Shown here: positions 1 through 12,100 of the stretch, piece by piece
How the letters are laid out: each line of letters starts with the position of its first letter
Position numbering within the stretch: position 1 is the first letter of the stretch
NCBI GenBank assembly: GCA_027943335.1
Contig: BSBK01006022.1
Location: forward strand, 930,001-994,000
DNA length: 64,000 nucleotides
DNA from: Chamaecyparis obtusa
Lineage: Eukaryota > Streptophyta > Pinopsida > Cupressales > Cupressaceae
Direction of reading: 5' to 3'
Position numbers and translations under genes: made by a program
Notes under the pieces: generated by a model
Database searches by the model: none
The model's input: only the letters and a program-made list of their open reading frames with translations
What the model was told of the DNA's origin: nothing

Positions 1-1329
1 ATTGTCTAAGGCCATATTATTTTGACTAGGAACAACATCCCTAATTGGATTTGCAGAATTAAGAGGCGCAGGGTTATATGGTTGGAATGGTCTTTGATTA
101 AAATTTTGCTTTTGGTAAGCTCCTTGATAACCTCCTTTGTATCATGGCCTATTTTGCTGATAAGGCTATCCTTGATTCTGATATTTTTGATTAGGACCTT
201 GGCCTTGTGGTTGAAAGCAGGGTCTAATTCCTTGCCCTTACTTCTTTAGGTTTCTAACCTCTTTAGTTAAAGTCTACAGCAAATTTGTCATTTCTTGCTA
301 ACTACTTGGCTGACTATTCTTCATCTCTTGTAGTTCTTGAGAGAAACTTGCCCTTGGCTCCTGACCACTAGTACTAGCCTGAGGTGCTAATATGGTGGGA
401 ATAGGGGTAAAAGGAGGTATTTGTAGAGGTGTAGTGGGCTGAAGGCTAGGAAAGATGGGCATGCGTGGCCTTCTTACTATCATGCCTGCCTAGATTAAAC
501 AATTTTTGGCTCTAACAGCTATGTCAAAAGCTTGGGGTAAAGAGGTACCACCCATAGATTGGATCATGATAGAGATTTGACCATTCAAGCTTTACAAGAA
601 GTATAGGAAAGCATGATCAACTGATGGCCTTACTGAGACTGGAATTCTATTCCATGTCTTGAGGAATCTATTGTTATAATCTGTCATTTGTTCTTGAGGG
701 TCTCTTTTAATGGTTGTTAACTGCTCAACCAAAGACAAGTTGTTTGATTTATCTTCAAAGTGTTTACTCAATGCATCTCCTAATCCATCCCATGAATTAA
801 TGGAACCAATAGCTAAAATTATAAACCATTCAAGAGCCTTACCTTTGAGGGAGGCTGCTAATAACTTAGTGGCCACATCTTTTTGAGTTATATTATATAT
901 GCTGCAGATAGTGGTCACATCTCTAATGTGTTCAAAAGTTGTAGTTTGTCCTTCACCTGTGAAAGTAGGTAGACTCTTTAGTGTGACTAAGGGCACATCA
1001 TGATGTTGAGAAAAAGTCAATGGACTTCCTTGGTTGAAAGGTGCAAAAGAAAACTGCCTAGCCATTGTAGGAGCTAGAACTTGCTGAGTAGCAACTATGT
1101 GGGTTGTATTTGATGCTGGATCTGAATCTTCTTCTAGATCTCTGGTTAGAGATCTTCCTCTTCTTCTGAGATGAAAGGGAAAAAGTCTCCTTTCTGAAGT
1201 ATCAAGTGGTGTAGATTGTACTCTCCTTGCAAGGGATGTTCTCTAGGTTGATCTACCTTTGTAGCTTCTTTTTAAGGGCAACTCTAAAAATTCAGTGGGC
1301 TTTGAGCTCCTAGTCTCAATATTTCTCAT
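1..1329 (-). pseudogene. Broken gag of a minus-strand Ty3/Tat-like retrotransposon (outermost element)
   Basis: One minus-strand frame runs from an ATG at 1327-1329 to the window edge. A basic N-terminal part (residues 1-90) is followed by a retrotransposon gag (capsid) domain at about 1000-600. It has the family signature of a threading helix plus GKALEWF, SKHFEDKSN and RDPQEQMTDYNNRFLKTWN. After that comes a P/Q-rich linker (483-298) and a Q/N/Y-rich tail (250-1) where a zinc knuckle would be expected. The frame has several stops (TAA at 592-594, TAG near 493, others in the tail and one in the N-terminal part), so it is dead. It lies just inside the primer-site motif at 1471-1488 and LTR at 1493, as a gag gene should. 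Pol would lie left of the window. Assignment to gag is firm; the exact lineage is inferred from the shared primer-site motif. Confidence 0.8.
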
Positions 1330-1470
1330 AAACTTTGAACAAGGTTAGCCTGAATCTGTGAAATCATTGGAGTCGCCAGATATACTTGAATATCAACCTT
1401 TGAAAGGTCTATATTATGTAATTAGTATATTAGAGATAACATAATCTTTAAAGATGAACTTATTTTTGAG

Positions 1471-1488
1471 GTCCCACCGGGCGTGCCA
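1471..1488 (-). promoter_or_regulatory. Putative primer-binding site of the outer minus-strand Ty3 element
   Basis: Read on the minus strand, the sequence TGGCACGCCCGGTGGGAC sits 4 bases inside the LTR end (TAACA). The identical 18-mer occupies the same place in the plus-strand Tat element (3475-3492). Position next to an LTR and the leading TGG mark it as a tRNA primer site; I cannot name the tRNA from sequence alone. Confidence 0.7.
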
Positions 1489-1492
1489 GAAT

Positions 1493-1796
1493 TGTTATAC
1501 ACTAAGTTTGCACCCTTGTTTCAAGCTCTCTTGGTCTTGATAACTTAGTATAACATGGGAATCATCTCTAGGTGTGGGACCTATGCTAACTGAGATGAGA
1601 CCTCCAGGTTCTAGGCTAGTTCCTCTTGGATAATCACCTTAATTTTCTCTTCTTGACATGAAAGTAAACTCTTGAGGGAAAAGGGATAGAAGGAATGCAT
1701 GAAAGGGAAATGACTGAAAGCAAACTATCCTACTAGGTGATACACTGAAAAGATGGTATGAATTATAGTATAGAGAATGAAATCAGTGCACAAACT
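1493..1796 (-). repeat. Outer Ty3 5' LTR, PBS-proximal fragment
   Basis: On the plus strand this begins TGTTATACACTAAG directly beside the primer site. It is cut at 1796 by the copia insertion; the 5-bp duplication AAACT (1792-1796) recurs at 23966-23970, where the LTR continues. No coding sequence is seen. Confidence 0.7.
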
Positions 1797-2038
1797 TGTT
1801 AGGAACGAATGCAAAGTGTTTTGGCAGTCATTCTGTAGCAGTTATTGTTGCATTCATGACTTGGATTGTCATTGATGTCAACACAGTGATATTTTGGATA
1901 TTAGCAGGAAAGCGGGTATAGTTTTGTTTTGCGTACATATTTTATTGTAGATTGGCTTTTGTGCAGTTGATGGTATGTTCTTTGGTGTGTTATTAACCTA
2001 TGGCTAACAATGCAAAAAGAAATTCATTCATTTGTAAG
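1797..2038 (+). repeat. Copia 5' LTR, first part
   Basis: It matches the start of the 3' LTR (22838 onward). It ends in TTTGTAAG, which in the unbroken 3' LTR continues directly into AGTTATGAGC; here that continuation is found at 17381. The last five bases are the GTAAG duplication made by the Tat insertion. Confidence 0.9.
2034..2038. repeat. Target-site duplication GTAAG, left copy
   Basis: GTAAG lies directly before the TGTAGACACC start of the Tat element and again at 17381-17385 directly after its CTAGTCTACA end. The intact copia 3' LTR has a single GTAAG at this place, which confirms it as the integration footprint. Confidence 0.93.
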
Positions 2039-3471
2039 TGTAGACACCGAAAAATCCTTCAGAAAATAAATTATTTTTGTTTTCTGAAAATCTTTGATGA
2101 CATCATCATTTATTAATTAATTAATTATTTAATTAATTAATTTATTTTTATGGCATTAAATCCCTTTCTCTTAATTAAAAATCTTTAATTAAGGAATCTA
2201 GCCTAAAAATGTCATTTGGACATTATCCCTAATTTATTAATTATTTAATTAATAAATTGCCCTAAAACTTCAAAAAATAAATTAATTTATTTTTTATCCC
2301 AAACTTGGCCAATTTCCTTAAGACCACTAACCTCTTCCAAAATCTTCTAATCCCTTCTTAATTTCGATTAAAAGGCTAATCCCATCTTTTCTAACCCTAA
2401 TCCCAAGGTTAAATATTTAATTAAGGTTAAATATTTAATTTGCATATTTATTGAAAATATTTTAATAAATATTCCTAAAACTTAAGCTTTTGGAATGAAT
2501 AACTTTTATTCCATGAAACTAAGGAGAAATCTAGACTCTTCTAGAATCTTCTCAAATCCACCCTCTTCACCCATCCTAATCCTTTTTCTAATCCTAATCC
2601 TACCCTTAAACCTTTGTGCAATCCTAACCAAGCTTAAGACTTTCCTAAACCAAAGCAAAGTCTTTCCTTCCAAATATCTCAACCACAAAGCATTTATTGC
2701 TTCCCCAAAGTCTTCAAAGCCTCTTAAAGCCAATTCATTGCTCTTACAAGCATTTATTTGGAGAGTTATGAGCTTGGAGCCCCCTTTGTTGACTCCTTTT
2801 TGCCCTTCCCTTCATCCATTCACCTTGTGACATGTGTCACCTCCTGATTGGCTGAGAACTAGCACAATCCATGTGCTTCCCTTTGAGTGAATCTTGGCCT
2901 CTCTTAAGGATTTCAATCCTGGCCATTCATTCCTCCTACCCCAAGCCTTTAGAAATCCTATAAATACCCTCACTTCCTAAGGCAAATCATCTTTCAATTC
3001 TCAAACTCAATAGCAAAGTTATAATGCCATTTTCATTCTAGCATAAGCATAAACTCATCATTTTAGATCATTTTTAAGCTTAAATCACATCTAAATTAGC
3101 TTAAATCGATTAACATAGATTCATTTCTTGTTTTAATCTTAGTTCTTTCATTTAACTTTGCATATTTGTGTGTTCTTGAGGCCTTTGAGGCAAAATAGGT
3201 TCCTCATACCTATTTTGTGTCATTTTGGGTCTTCATTAACCTCAAAGCATCATTCATCTTGCATGCTCCAAGTGCTTGAGTTTGCACACCCACATCCATT
3301 TATATCCAAGCATATCAAACGGTGCATGGGCGCATCCGTTTTAGGCTTAAACTGAGGTGGCTTTGATTTTAGTTTGTTTACCTTTGAATTTGATTTGATT
3401 ATATGCTATGACGTTTGTTTGTCTTTGGCCTTCAAAATAGGTTTAGGTACACGCTCAAATCCTAGTCTACA
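2039..3471 (+). repeat. Tat element 5' LTR
   Basis: 1433 bp, from TGTAGACACC to CTAGTCTACA, nearly identical to 15948-17380. The U3 part is rich in TTAATTAA runs (2105-2260) and in CCTAATCC-type repeats. A TATA box lies at 2959-2966. Short ORFs inside it occur identically in the other LTR and have no coding features. Confidence 0.95.
2959..2966 (+). promoter_or_regulatory. LTR TATA box
   Basis: TATAAATA in the context CCTATAAATACC, about 510 bp before the LTR end. The same box is at 16868-16875 in the 3' LTR. It is the likely RNA polymerase II promoter, so R would start about 30 bp downstream. Confidence 0.65.
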
Positions 3472-3474
3472 TTC

Positions 3475-3492
3475 TGGCACGCCCGGTGGGAC
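3475..3492 (+). promoter_or_regulatory. Primer-binding site of the Tat element
   Basis: TGGCACGCCCGGTGGGAC starts 3 bases after the LTR. It is identical to the site in the outer element (1471-1488, minus) and recognisably decayed in the third relative (53277-53294, 12 of 18 bases). Confidence 0.75.
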
Positions 3493-3543
3493 TCTAACCA
3501 CAATCATTTTGATGAAATTATACTTTATATGCTTGTATTTTGC

Positions 3544-3960
3544 AGGAAATAAAAGAAATGTCACCTTCATGAAAAGAAATGACACCTACAGCAATTAAAT
3601 GTCACCTTCAAGCAAAGAAATGTCACCTTCATCAAAAGAAATGTCACCTACAAAGAATTCAGTCACGCCTTCATGCAATTAAATCATGCCTTTGAGGAAA
3701 GAAATGATGCCTATGAGTTCTATTTTCACGCCTGCATAACTGAGATTTTCTTGTGATTAACAATTTCTGTTCCGTCTTAGAATTCTTCTTCTATCGCCTG
3801 CACGTAAAGAAATCACACCTGTAACAAAAGAAATCACGCCTCTGGTTTTTTATCTGTCACCTTTTGAGGTACAGAATGTCGCCTGTAGGAATTAAATGTC
3901 GCCTCTGCACTTTCCAGCGTCGCCTATAAGCTGGACAGTGTCGCTTTTGGTTTTTGTCTT
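3544..3960 (+). repeat. Leader array of ~21-bp degenerate repeats
   Basis: About 17 units follow the primer site, each close to AAAGAAATGTCACCTTC or its variants ending GTCGCCT or CACGCCT, usually 20-22 bp apart. A poorly matching stretch of about 50 bp lies near 3730-3785. No coding sense is apparent. The position is that of the transcribed untranslated leader. Confidence 0.8.
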
Positions 3961-4007
3961 GAGTTGCTTAAGACTGATTTTTTCATTTCTTTTATTACAG
4001 CAAAGGT

Positions 4008-4262
4008 CAAACTCAATCTTGAATGAAACTAAAGGAAAGAACTTAGGTCCTAGAGTGTCATTGTCAATTTGAAAATCAAACCAAATCTTGAATGCACTAA
4101 AGGAACAAACAACTCTATTCCCTCATCTGTTTCAAGATTTCAAAGCAAGCAAACAAATTCAATCTTGAGTGATCTAAAGGATAAAATAAAGCTTTTTCAA
4201 AGTTCTTAAATCAACTCGCTAATCAAATCTTGAATGCACAAAAGGAAAGAACTTGCAAACGT
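4008..4262 (+). repeat. Leader direct repeats around AATCTTGAATGCACTAAAGG
   Basis: Four copies of a unit close to AATCTTGAATGCACTAAAGG followed by AAAGAAC occur near 4013, 4084, 4161 and 4226, about 65-77 bp apart. Similar units appear in the leader of the related element near 54230, 54300 and 54366. Confidence 0.65.
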
Positions 4263-5092
4263 TCAATTCATTTACATTTTGAGGAAAATAACAAATCAAA
4301 ATCTAATCACGAGTGTCTTCATTTCAAAGTTCAAAAATCACTTAAATCAAATTTGGGAAAATGAACAAAATTTGCTTGATGTGCATGTAGGAGTTTTTCA
4401 ATTCTTGCATAAACCTTGTTAGAGTAAGCAACGTGGAACATTTTAACTTGGACAAGCTCACCTGTTCTACTTTTAGCGAGGCCTATCCAAGGAGAAGCGT
4501 TTCCTCCTCGGAGAACGACCTCAAACCGGTATCCCCTCCGGCCGGTATACAAATAAGTGAAGTCCAAAAGAATCACTTACATCTCCTAATCGTCGGGTGT
4601 TCATGCCAAACACGTGTCTGGGGATGGTAAACATTCCTCTCCCCCAGCATAATTGGCAAGGCTCTTAAGTGAGTCACGGATGATCAGCAAAACTGGGTAT
4701 GGAGACTCCACAGAACTATTAAAAACCTGATAAACTAGAGGCTACCCTATCTACATCTGAAAGTATTAAAATCCTTGTGCAAGGACCGATTCCAAGGGGT
4801 TTACCAGGTCGCCTCAAGATTACTCACCATTTGTATTCCCTTCTGGGGGATACCAAGCTGTGGGCAAGCGATTTTGATACTCACCTTCCTTAGGTAGATT
4901 TGTTTGAAGTGCTTGACAGTCAAAGACTCCGTGAAAACACTTGTTGAAACATACACTTTCAAAGCTTTGTCAGAGTCAGTTGTCTTTGTTTGTATCCCGC
5001 AGGGTTGCTTTGTCCCTTGCGGAGATTGCTTTGACTTTAACCTTTGCCATTGGAAACCTTTGCCTCAAAATCAGAAGCCTCTTTTCCAAGTG

Positions 5093-5326
5093 ATGCCCAG
5101 CAAGAACAAACATCCTAAAGTGAAGTTGCCCAAATCCCAAGCCTATCAAGAATGAAAAGTTATCAAGAAGAACACCAAGACCTATCAATCCATTATCCAA
5201 GCAACCCAAGCAGAGGAAAAGTCCCAAACCAGACTTGAGAACATTGCCCATAACGCCCGCATCAAACAGTTCACCTTCCATTTTCGAGTTAACCATCACT
5301 TTGTCAACCTTGAGCCAGAAGATTAG
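5093..5326 (+). pseudogene. Small leader ORF upstream of gag, function unknown
   Basis: A 77-codon frame starts with ATG at 5093 and ends TAG at 5324-5326, with one internal TGA at 5153-5155. The predicted product is lysine-rich at its N-terminus (MPSKNKHPKVKLPKSQ) and ends RVNHHFVNLEPED. The related element has a recognisable counterpart at 55420-55654 with the same beginning (AMPN, KHKKDKLPNS) and end (RIKQF, FVNLESED), so the segment is conserved between diverged relatives. I recognise no family. It could be a short accessory ORF or the remnant of a longer one. Confidence 0.45.
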
Positions 5327-6144
5327 CCATTTCCTTGTTCATGTCTTGTTCCATCTTCGGATCTTGAAATCTTGTCTCAAACAGCTTTGCATCTTCGTTT
5401 CATCCTAGTTTCATCCTTTGCATCAGCATCAAAACCTTAGTTGCATTTCAAAACATCATAAAAGTTGCATTTGCATTTATCTTCCTACCAGCATTCTAGA
5501 ATCAATCCTTGTCATTTGCATTATCCCTTTAGATAGAGCATTGTCCCTTCACCCTTCAATACCTTTTCCACCAGCATCCCCCCATCAGCTTTCCATATCT
5601 TTCCAGTAGATCCATCATCCTTTGTTCCAAATCCAGAGATCCACCAACACTTAGTGTTCTACCTTTTGAGTTGTTCCTATCCTATATCCAAGATCAGAGA
5701 CCATCATCCTCTTTTTGGCACAATGTGTTGTCATAAAGAAATCAAACCTTGTCCTTGCATAGCCATCATCTCGAGCAAGAGATTGGAGTGTATTGATAAG
5801 AAACTTGTTGACCGAAGATCATCAGTCTATCTTAGGTTGACCCCATCATATCTCTGATCCTCCATTTGGGAAAAACAACAGCTCATTTGTTGACCACTCA
5901 GTAATATTTCACCAGCTTTTCACCAACAACCTATCTTTCCTCCACCATCTTGATCCATATCCGTTCCATCCAGCTTCCATCATCGCCATCTTAATCTCCA
6001 TCTTTGCATTTGCATCTTAGAAGTCATCATCTTTAGAAGTTCATCAACTTTGCATCCATCAACATCTTTTAGCCAAACATCTTGCATCCATTTAGCACTT
6101 GCATCTCCATGCCTGTTGAGACCAGATCTTGAAAAAGAAGAAGC

Positions 6145-9100
6145 ATGAATCCTTATCCACCAACAACCTCATCCGATCCCAAACTTTTCACCAACGCCAT
6201 GATGACCTACAATCCCCAGATCCAAGCCAGTAACCCATATGAAGATCCAAACATCCCTTCATCCCCCTTGGCAAACCAAGCATTTGCAAATCCTCCAGAA
6301 AGCCCACCAGTGACCAATGCCCTTGTACCACAACATCAGCAAAGCACGTTTGTTCACTACCTGCCAAAAAGTACCTCCATCCCACCATCTCTCTATCCAC
6401 GCATCCCCATCAAAACTATCCAAGTTCCAGCACAAGCGTATTCTCCATTTGTCCAATCATTTCCCGATCCTATCATGCAAACACCCCAAGAGCTTTCCAC
6501 CATTCCCCTTTTCTTGCAAAGAAGCCTCACCAGTCCCACAACACAAGCTATAGCGCCATCCGCTCCATCTTATACCCCTTTTGCTTCATCATCTACTATG
6601 GCTGCCCAAGCCCAAAACCAACACTTAAACCAAAGACAGCTTCCACCTCTCACGCAAGCTTTTACACCAAAAGCTTCGCCACCATCCGCAAGTCAAGCAA
6701 CGCCTTTCACCATCAAAGGAGCACCATCACCCTTCACCCCCCAAGCACCCGTACCTTCTTCTTTGGGGTTAGCGCAATCGCTTCCCATTCCAACCTCATC
6801 TTTCTCTTGGGTGTTTCTTTCATTTTCCTCCTCACAAGCATCCACTCAACCACAACCTCAACAAGCTCCTTTATCTCAACCATCATTCGTGTCCCAAGCT
6901 CCCGTTGCTCCTACCATTCTATCATCCGCTGCAGTGCACCCTAACACAAGCTCTCAATGGGGCCTTACACAAGAAGAAATGAAGGCATGGGGGATCCCAT
7001 CTCAATCCCCTACATCTATGGTTGCAAGTCAACAAACCGCCTTCACCCAAGCAGCACAGCAGCAACTACCCCAAACACCGCCAGCTTCGAGCTATTCGTC
7101 CCAAATCCCAAATACCTTCCAGCAAGTTCCACCACCTCAACAGCCAACTTTCCCCAGTTATCTTACCCCATCACCCTTTGCTTCTAGCTTCCCCACATCT
7201 GTTCCACCTCTAAGTAACGCAGGCATGCACCCAGCTTATATCAGCCAAACCCAAAGCCAACCTCAGCAACTACCACCATCATACCCGCAAGTAGCATCGT
7301 TCCAACAGCCTCCCACATAGCAACCACATGTCCCCTTTCAACAAACACCCATCATTCCTCCACAACAGCAAGTCCCTTGCTATCAGCCTCAGCAACAAAT
7401 CCCTATCATCCCCCAGCAACAACAAGTTCCCACCCATCAGTTACAACAGCAAGTTCCAAGTGTCCACTATCAGCAAGCAGTCCCACAACAACCGCCAGTT
7501 CAACAACAGCAAGTAGCCCAACAACATCAAGCGGTCCCATATCAATATCCCCCTATGCCACACCAGCAATATCTCCAGCAACCATTGCCCAAAAATCAGT
7601 TCCAACCCATTTATCCACAGCAAGCGCCATATCTAGTTCCACAGCTTCCATCACAAGCAAAAGTTCTAGTTCCTGCGCCACTCAATGCTGAGTGGGAAGT
7701 AATGAAAAATGCTCTAAAGGAGCTACAAAGTGGAACAGAGAATAAAACATACAAGTTCGAAGAGGTGTGCTCATATCCCTTCGATCGGTCCATAGCAACT
7801 ATCCCTTTCCCCAAGCATTTTGAGATGCCCAAGTTCGACAAGTATCGGGGGAAAGGAGATCCAGTAAATCATATCAAAGAGTTCTACATGGCATGCCAAG
7901 AAGTGGCTTATAGTGATAACTATCTCCTACCCCTGTTTCCCAAAAGCTTGGGAGGAACTGCTATTGAGTGGTTTTACAAAATACCACATGGGACAATAAA
8001 AATCTTTGCTGAACTCTCTGAGAAGTTCATCACACACTATGCCCATAATGTGGAGAATGAGTTGTCCTTGCTAGATCTATGCAACTCAAAGCAGAAAGAT
8101 GGAGAAAGCCTTGCAAAATACTTGCAAAGATGGCAAAATCTTCCAACCAGGTTATCATATCAGCCACCAGAGAAGCATCTAACAAAGATCTTCATTGATA
8201 ACCTGCATCCAAAGCTATCCCATCACATGCGAATGAACTGTCTCCAGACATACCAAGACATCAAGAGCAAAGGCATAGGCATCAAGAAAGCTCTCCTAGA
8301 CGAAGGCACTATTCGTCACTTCAAGGATGATTCCAAGAACAAACCCAACAATGATAAATCCCGTTACTAGAATCGTAACAAGAATGTTGTTACAGATGGA
8401 GCCACTGACACTAAAAATGTACAATTTGTTGTGGCTAGTCCTACACTAGCTCAAACATACCAACCGCCACAAGCGCCCATCTATCAGCAACCCCCAGCTC
8501 CCACATATCAAGCACCTATTTATCAGCAGCCTCCTCAAGCTCATCAACCACCTGTGCAACAGTATCAGCAGCAATACCAACAGCAACAGCCAGCACGTCA
8601 GGGCAATCTTGTTAACACAGTTAACGTTGCCCCAAGGCAGAATAAACCCAATAATCAGAACAATCCAAAGAGGACTTTCACACCTTTGGGTGAGCCTCTG
8701 GATCAGATTTTTTATCGGCTAGCCAAGGCAAATATGATCACATATCCGCCCATCCCACAGAAGGATGACAATGTACCAAAGTCTGATTGGTATAAAGAAA
8801 ATGAATACTGTGATTACCATCGTGTGAAGCGGCACACAACATTGAAGTGCATGCGGCTTAAGAACTACATCCAGGATCTCATTGATCGCAAGGAGATCCA
8901 GGTCGATGCACCAGCTCAAGCTTCACCCAACACCGGTTTGCAAATATATCAAAATGTGTTCCCTCAACATGATACCGGGAAGAATCAAGCCAACGCCAAT
9001 CAGCCCCAAAATCATGGCAAAGGCAAGCAAGAAAATCACACAGCAGCCTACATCAACTATGACAAGTATCTCGGATGCATAACTCAAGTTGAGCCCATCC

Positions 9101-12100
9101 AAGATGAGCCCACCATCAATACCATCCATGTCAGAGGGCCGGATCGACAATGTGCTGCAACTACCCGCAGTGGTAGGATAACTGTTGCCGGTGCTCCTCC
9201 GAGATCAGCTGCTCCTCCAAGGCCAACATCTACTACATCCACAGCACAGTCTAACACCAGGCTAGCATCAAATGCACGTGCAACATAGCATAATGCACGA
9301 AGAGCACAATACAATATCATAGAGCATCTTGGGAACATGCCAGCCCAAATATCTATCTTAGATTTTCTCCGCACATCACCCATCCATCAGGAGATCCTGG
9401 ACAAAGCTCTAAAGGAAGGTCATGTCCCCATGAACATTAACATAATTCAGTTTGAAACTCTTGTGGGACACCTATCAGCAGCATGTGCCTTATCCTTCAA
9501 GGAATCTGATATACCAGATGTCGCTCCTGACCATACTCTCCCTCTCCGCATTGCCGTCATGGTCAGAGATTTTGCCATCAAACGAGTTCTGGTGGATAAT
9601 GGCTCAGCCCTCAACTTGTGCACATTAAAATTCATCAAGAAGATCGGGTTCACGGAGGCCGACATACAACATGAGCAAATCACTATCAAAGCATATGATA
9701 ACTTGGAGCGTACCTCTGAAGGTACTATAACTTTGCCTATCCAGCTAGGCCCAGCAACGCAAGATACTCTCTGCCACGTTGTTGATCTTGACCTACCGTT
9801 CAATATCCTCCTCAGTCGTCCATGGATCCATTCCATTAAGGCCGTACCATCTACTTACCATCAGTGCATCAAGTTTCCACATCAAGGCACTGAGGTTACC
9901 ATCCACGTTGACCCTAACCCCTTCGCATACTGCCTTGCGATGGAAACATCTTTCCCTCATTCTACTCATTGTCCTAGAACCAATATTGGTACTTCTATTG
10001 CTAGCTCATCCTGATCCCATCACGATCCAGAGACCATCCTCTCTTCCACCTTATCATCCGTCAAGATCAACAACCAGGGTTGTGGCGAATACAGCCTCAG
10101 TGATGCATTTGCTGTAGGAGCTCTTCCACATGATCCACATACTCAAGGGCGCCCAAGTTGTCAAAACAAGCCTGCTGAGGAACATTATAAGCTCAAGCAA
10201 ATCGGAAACATGACTTTTGAGTCTCATGGTACCATCAACAGCAAAGAAATGGATCCAGATATTAACAAATGGTTATACAAAGATCCCCCATCACGTGACA
10301 CACAACTTCTTGAGTACTTCAAAGAGAAATATCCAATCCCCTACAAGAATGTCACAGAACAATATAACTATCAAGGTGGTGGTCTAGGACCACAAGAGGA
10401 CAGAAATTTGTTTCCTATCATACCATCCCAGAATCTAGAACAGCAAGGACTTGGCTTTAATACCCCTCGCCTGCTTGAACAAGAGCCCAATACCACAACT
10501 GCGGGCACTAACATGACTAACGTGAACTTTTCGAATAGCCAGGATGACCTTGTGAAAATCGAAGACATCCCCGAAGAGAAAGACATCCGATCCTACGATG
10601 ATATCTTTGCTGATGACACCCTCCTGGGGACTTCTATTCTCCAACAACTCTCCATTAACCTCATAGATCTTCCCCTCACAAACCCCGACCTCATAGATTG
10701 GGACCAACCAAGCATCGTACACATCGACGAGTTCCAAAGCGCACAAGCACTCCTAGAATTCATGGGGGCATCAGATCCAACAAGCAAACAGGATCCAACA
10801 TCAACCTCTGTCTATCAGCTTCACCCAGAAGGATATTTTGGGGAAGAGGCAAGCTTTAGTCGCAAAAATGAAATAGCAAGAGAACATCATGAGTCTTTAT
10901 GTGAAAACCCCCTTGGGGCACATTCTGATTCCAAAATAGTAAAAATAAAGGGCGTATCTTCTAGTGAAAACTTGGCAATTCAGGCACTAGAAGATGAAGC
11001 CTTGCCTCTTCCCCCTATCCAAGATTATAGACCAGAGCAGTCGCCAATCATCATAGAGGAGACCAAGCCAATCAACTTGGGAACAGAAGAATGTCCAAGG
11101 ATCACCTACATTGCAGTCAACCTAATAGAAGGAGAAGAAATCGCTCTCAGTGCCTTGCTCAAGGAATCCATCATCAACTTTGCATGGTCATACGCCCACA
11201 TGCCTGGGCTTGATCCAAACCTTGTTGTTCATCATCTATCAGTAGATCCAAACGTCAAGCCAGTGAAGCAGAAGCTAAGGAAAATGCATCCAAAGGTAGC
11301 ATTGCTCGTCAAAGTAGAGCTTGAGAAGCTCCTCCAAGCTAAGATCATTAGAGCAATAGATTATTCAGAGTGGATCTCTAACATGGTGCCAGTCACAAAG
11401 CCTTCTGGTGACATCAGAATCTGTACTGATTTCAGGGACTTGAACAAGGCATGCCCTAAGGATGACTTCCCAATGCCAAACATAGACATGCTTGTAGACC
11501 TCACAGTAGGTCACGAAATGTTATCACTCATGGATGGCTTTTCCGGCTACAACCAAATTCATATAGCGGAAGTAGATCAACATAAAACAGCATTCACAAC
11601 CCCATGGGGTACCTTCTGCTACAACATGATGCCATTTGGGCTAAAGAATGCAGGAGAAACATATCAGCGAGCAATGACAGCGATCTTCCATGACATGATC
11701 CACAAGATCCTTGAAGATTATGTGGACGATATCCTTGCAAAATCCAAAACAAGAGATGAGCACCTCAACATCTTAGAGCGTGTGTTTGATCGTCTGAATC
11801 ATTATGGCTTAAAGCTTAATCCTAAGAAATGTGTCTTTGGTGTTACATCTGGCAAGCTTCTAGGCTTCATCGTCTCTAGACAAGGCATAGAGATCGATCC
11901 TAAAAAGGTAAAAGCAATAACAGAGATGCCTCCACCAAGAAATCTCAAACAGCTCAGAAGCCTACAAGGCAAGCTTCAATCAGTTCGGCGATTCATCTCT
12001 CAGCTAGCAGATAAGTGCCAACCATTCTCACATGTCTTATGCAAAGACACCAACTTCAAGTGGGATCCCATATGTCAAAGAAGCTTTGATAAGCTCAAGG

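Noticed and set aside
2495..2830. Open frame of 111 codons in the Tat LTR (also at 16404-16739)
   Set aside because: It occurs identically in both LTRs as part of a repeat, with low-complexity CCTAATCC-type content and no coding signature.
3544..3960. CRISPR-like array
   Set aside because: Units follow each other without unique spacers, within a plant retrotransposon leader.
6145..7320. P/Q-rich open frame as a cell-wall or transcription-factor gene
   Set aside because: Same frame and neighbourhood as the capsid and pol domains that follow, bounded by matching LTRs; it is the N-terminal part of Tat gag.
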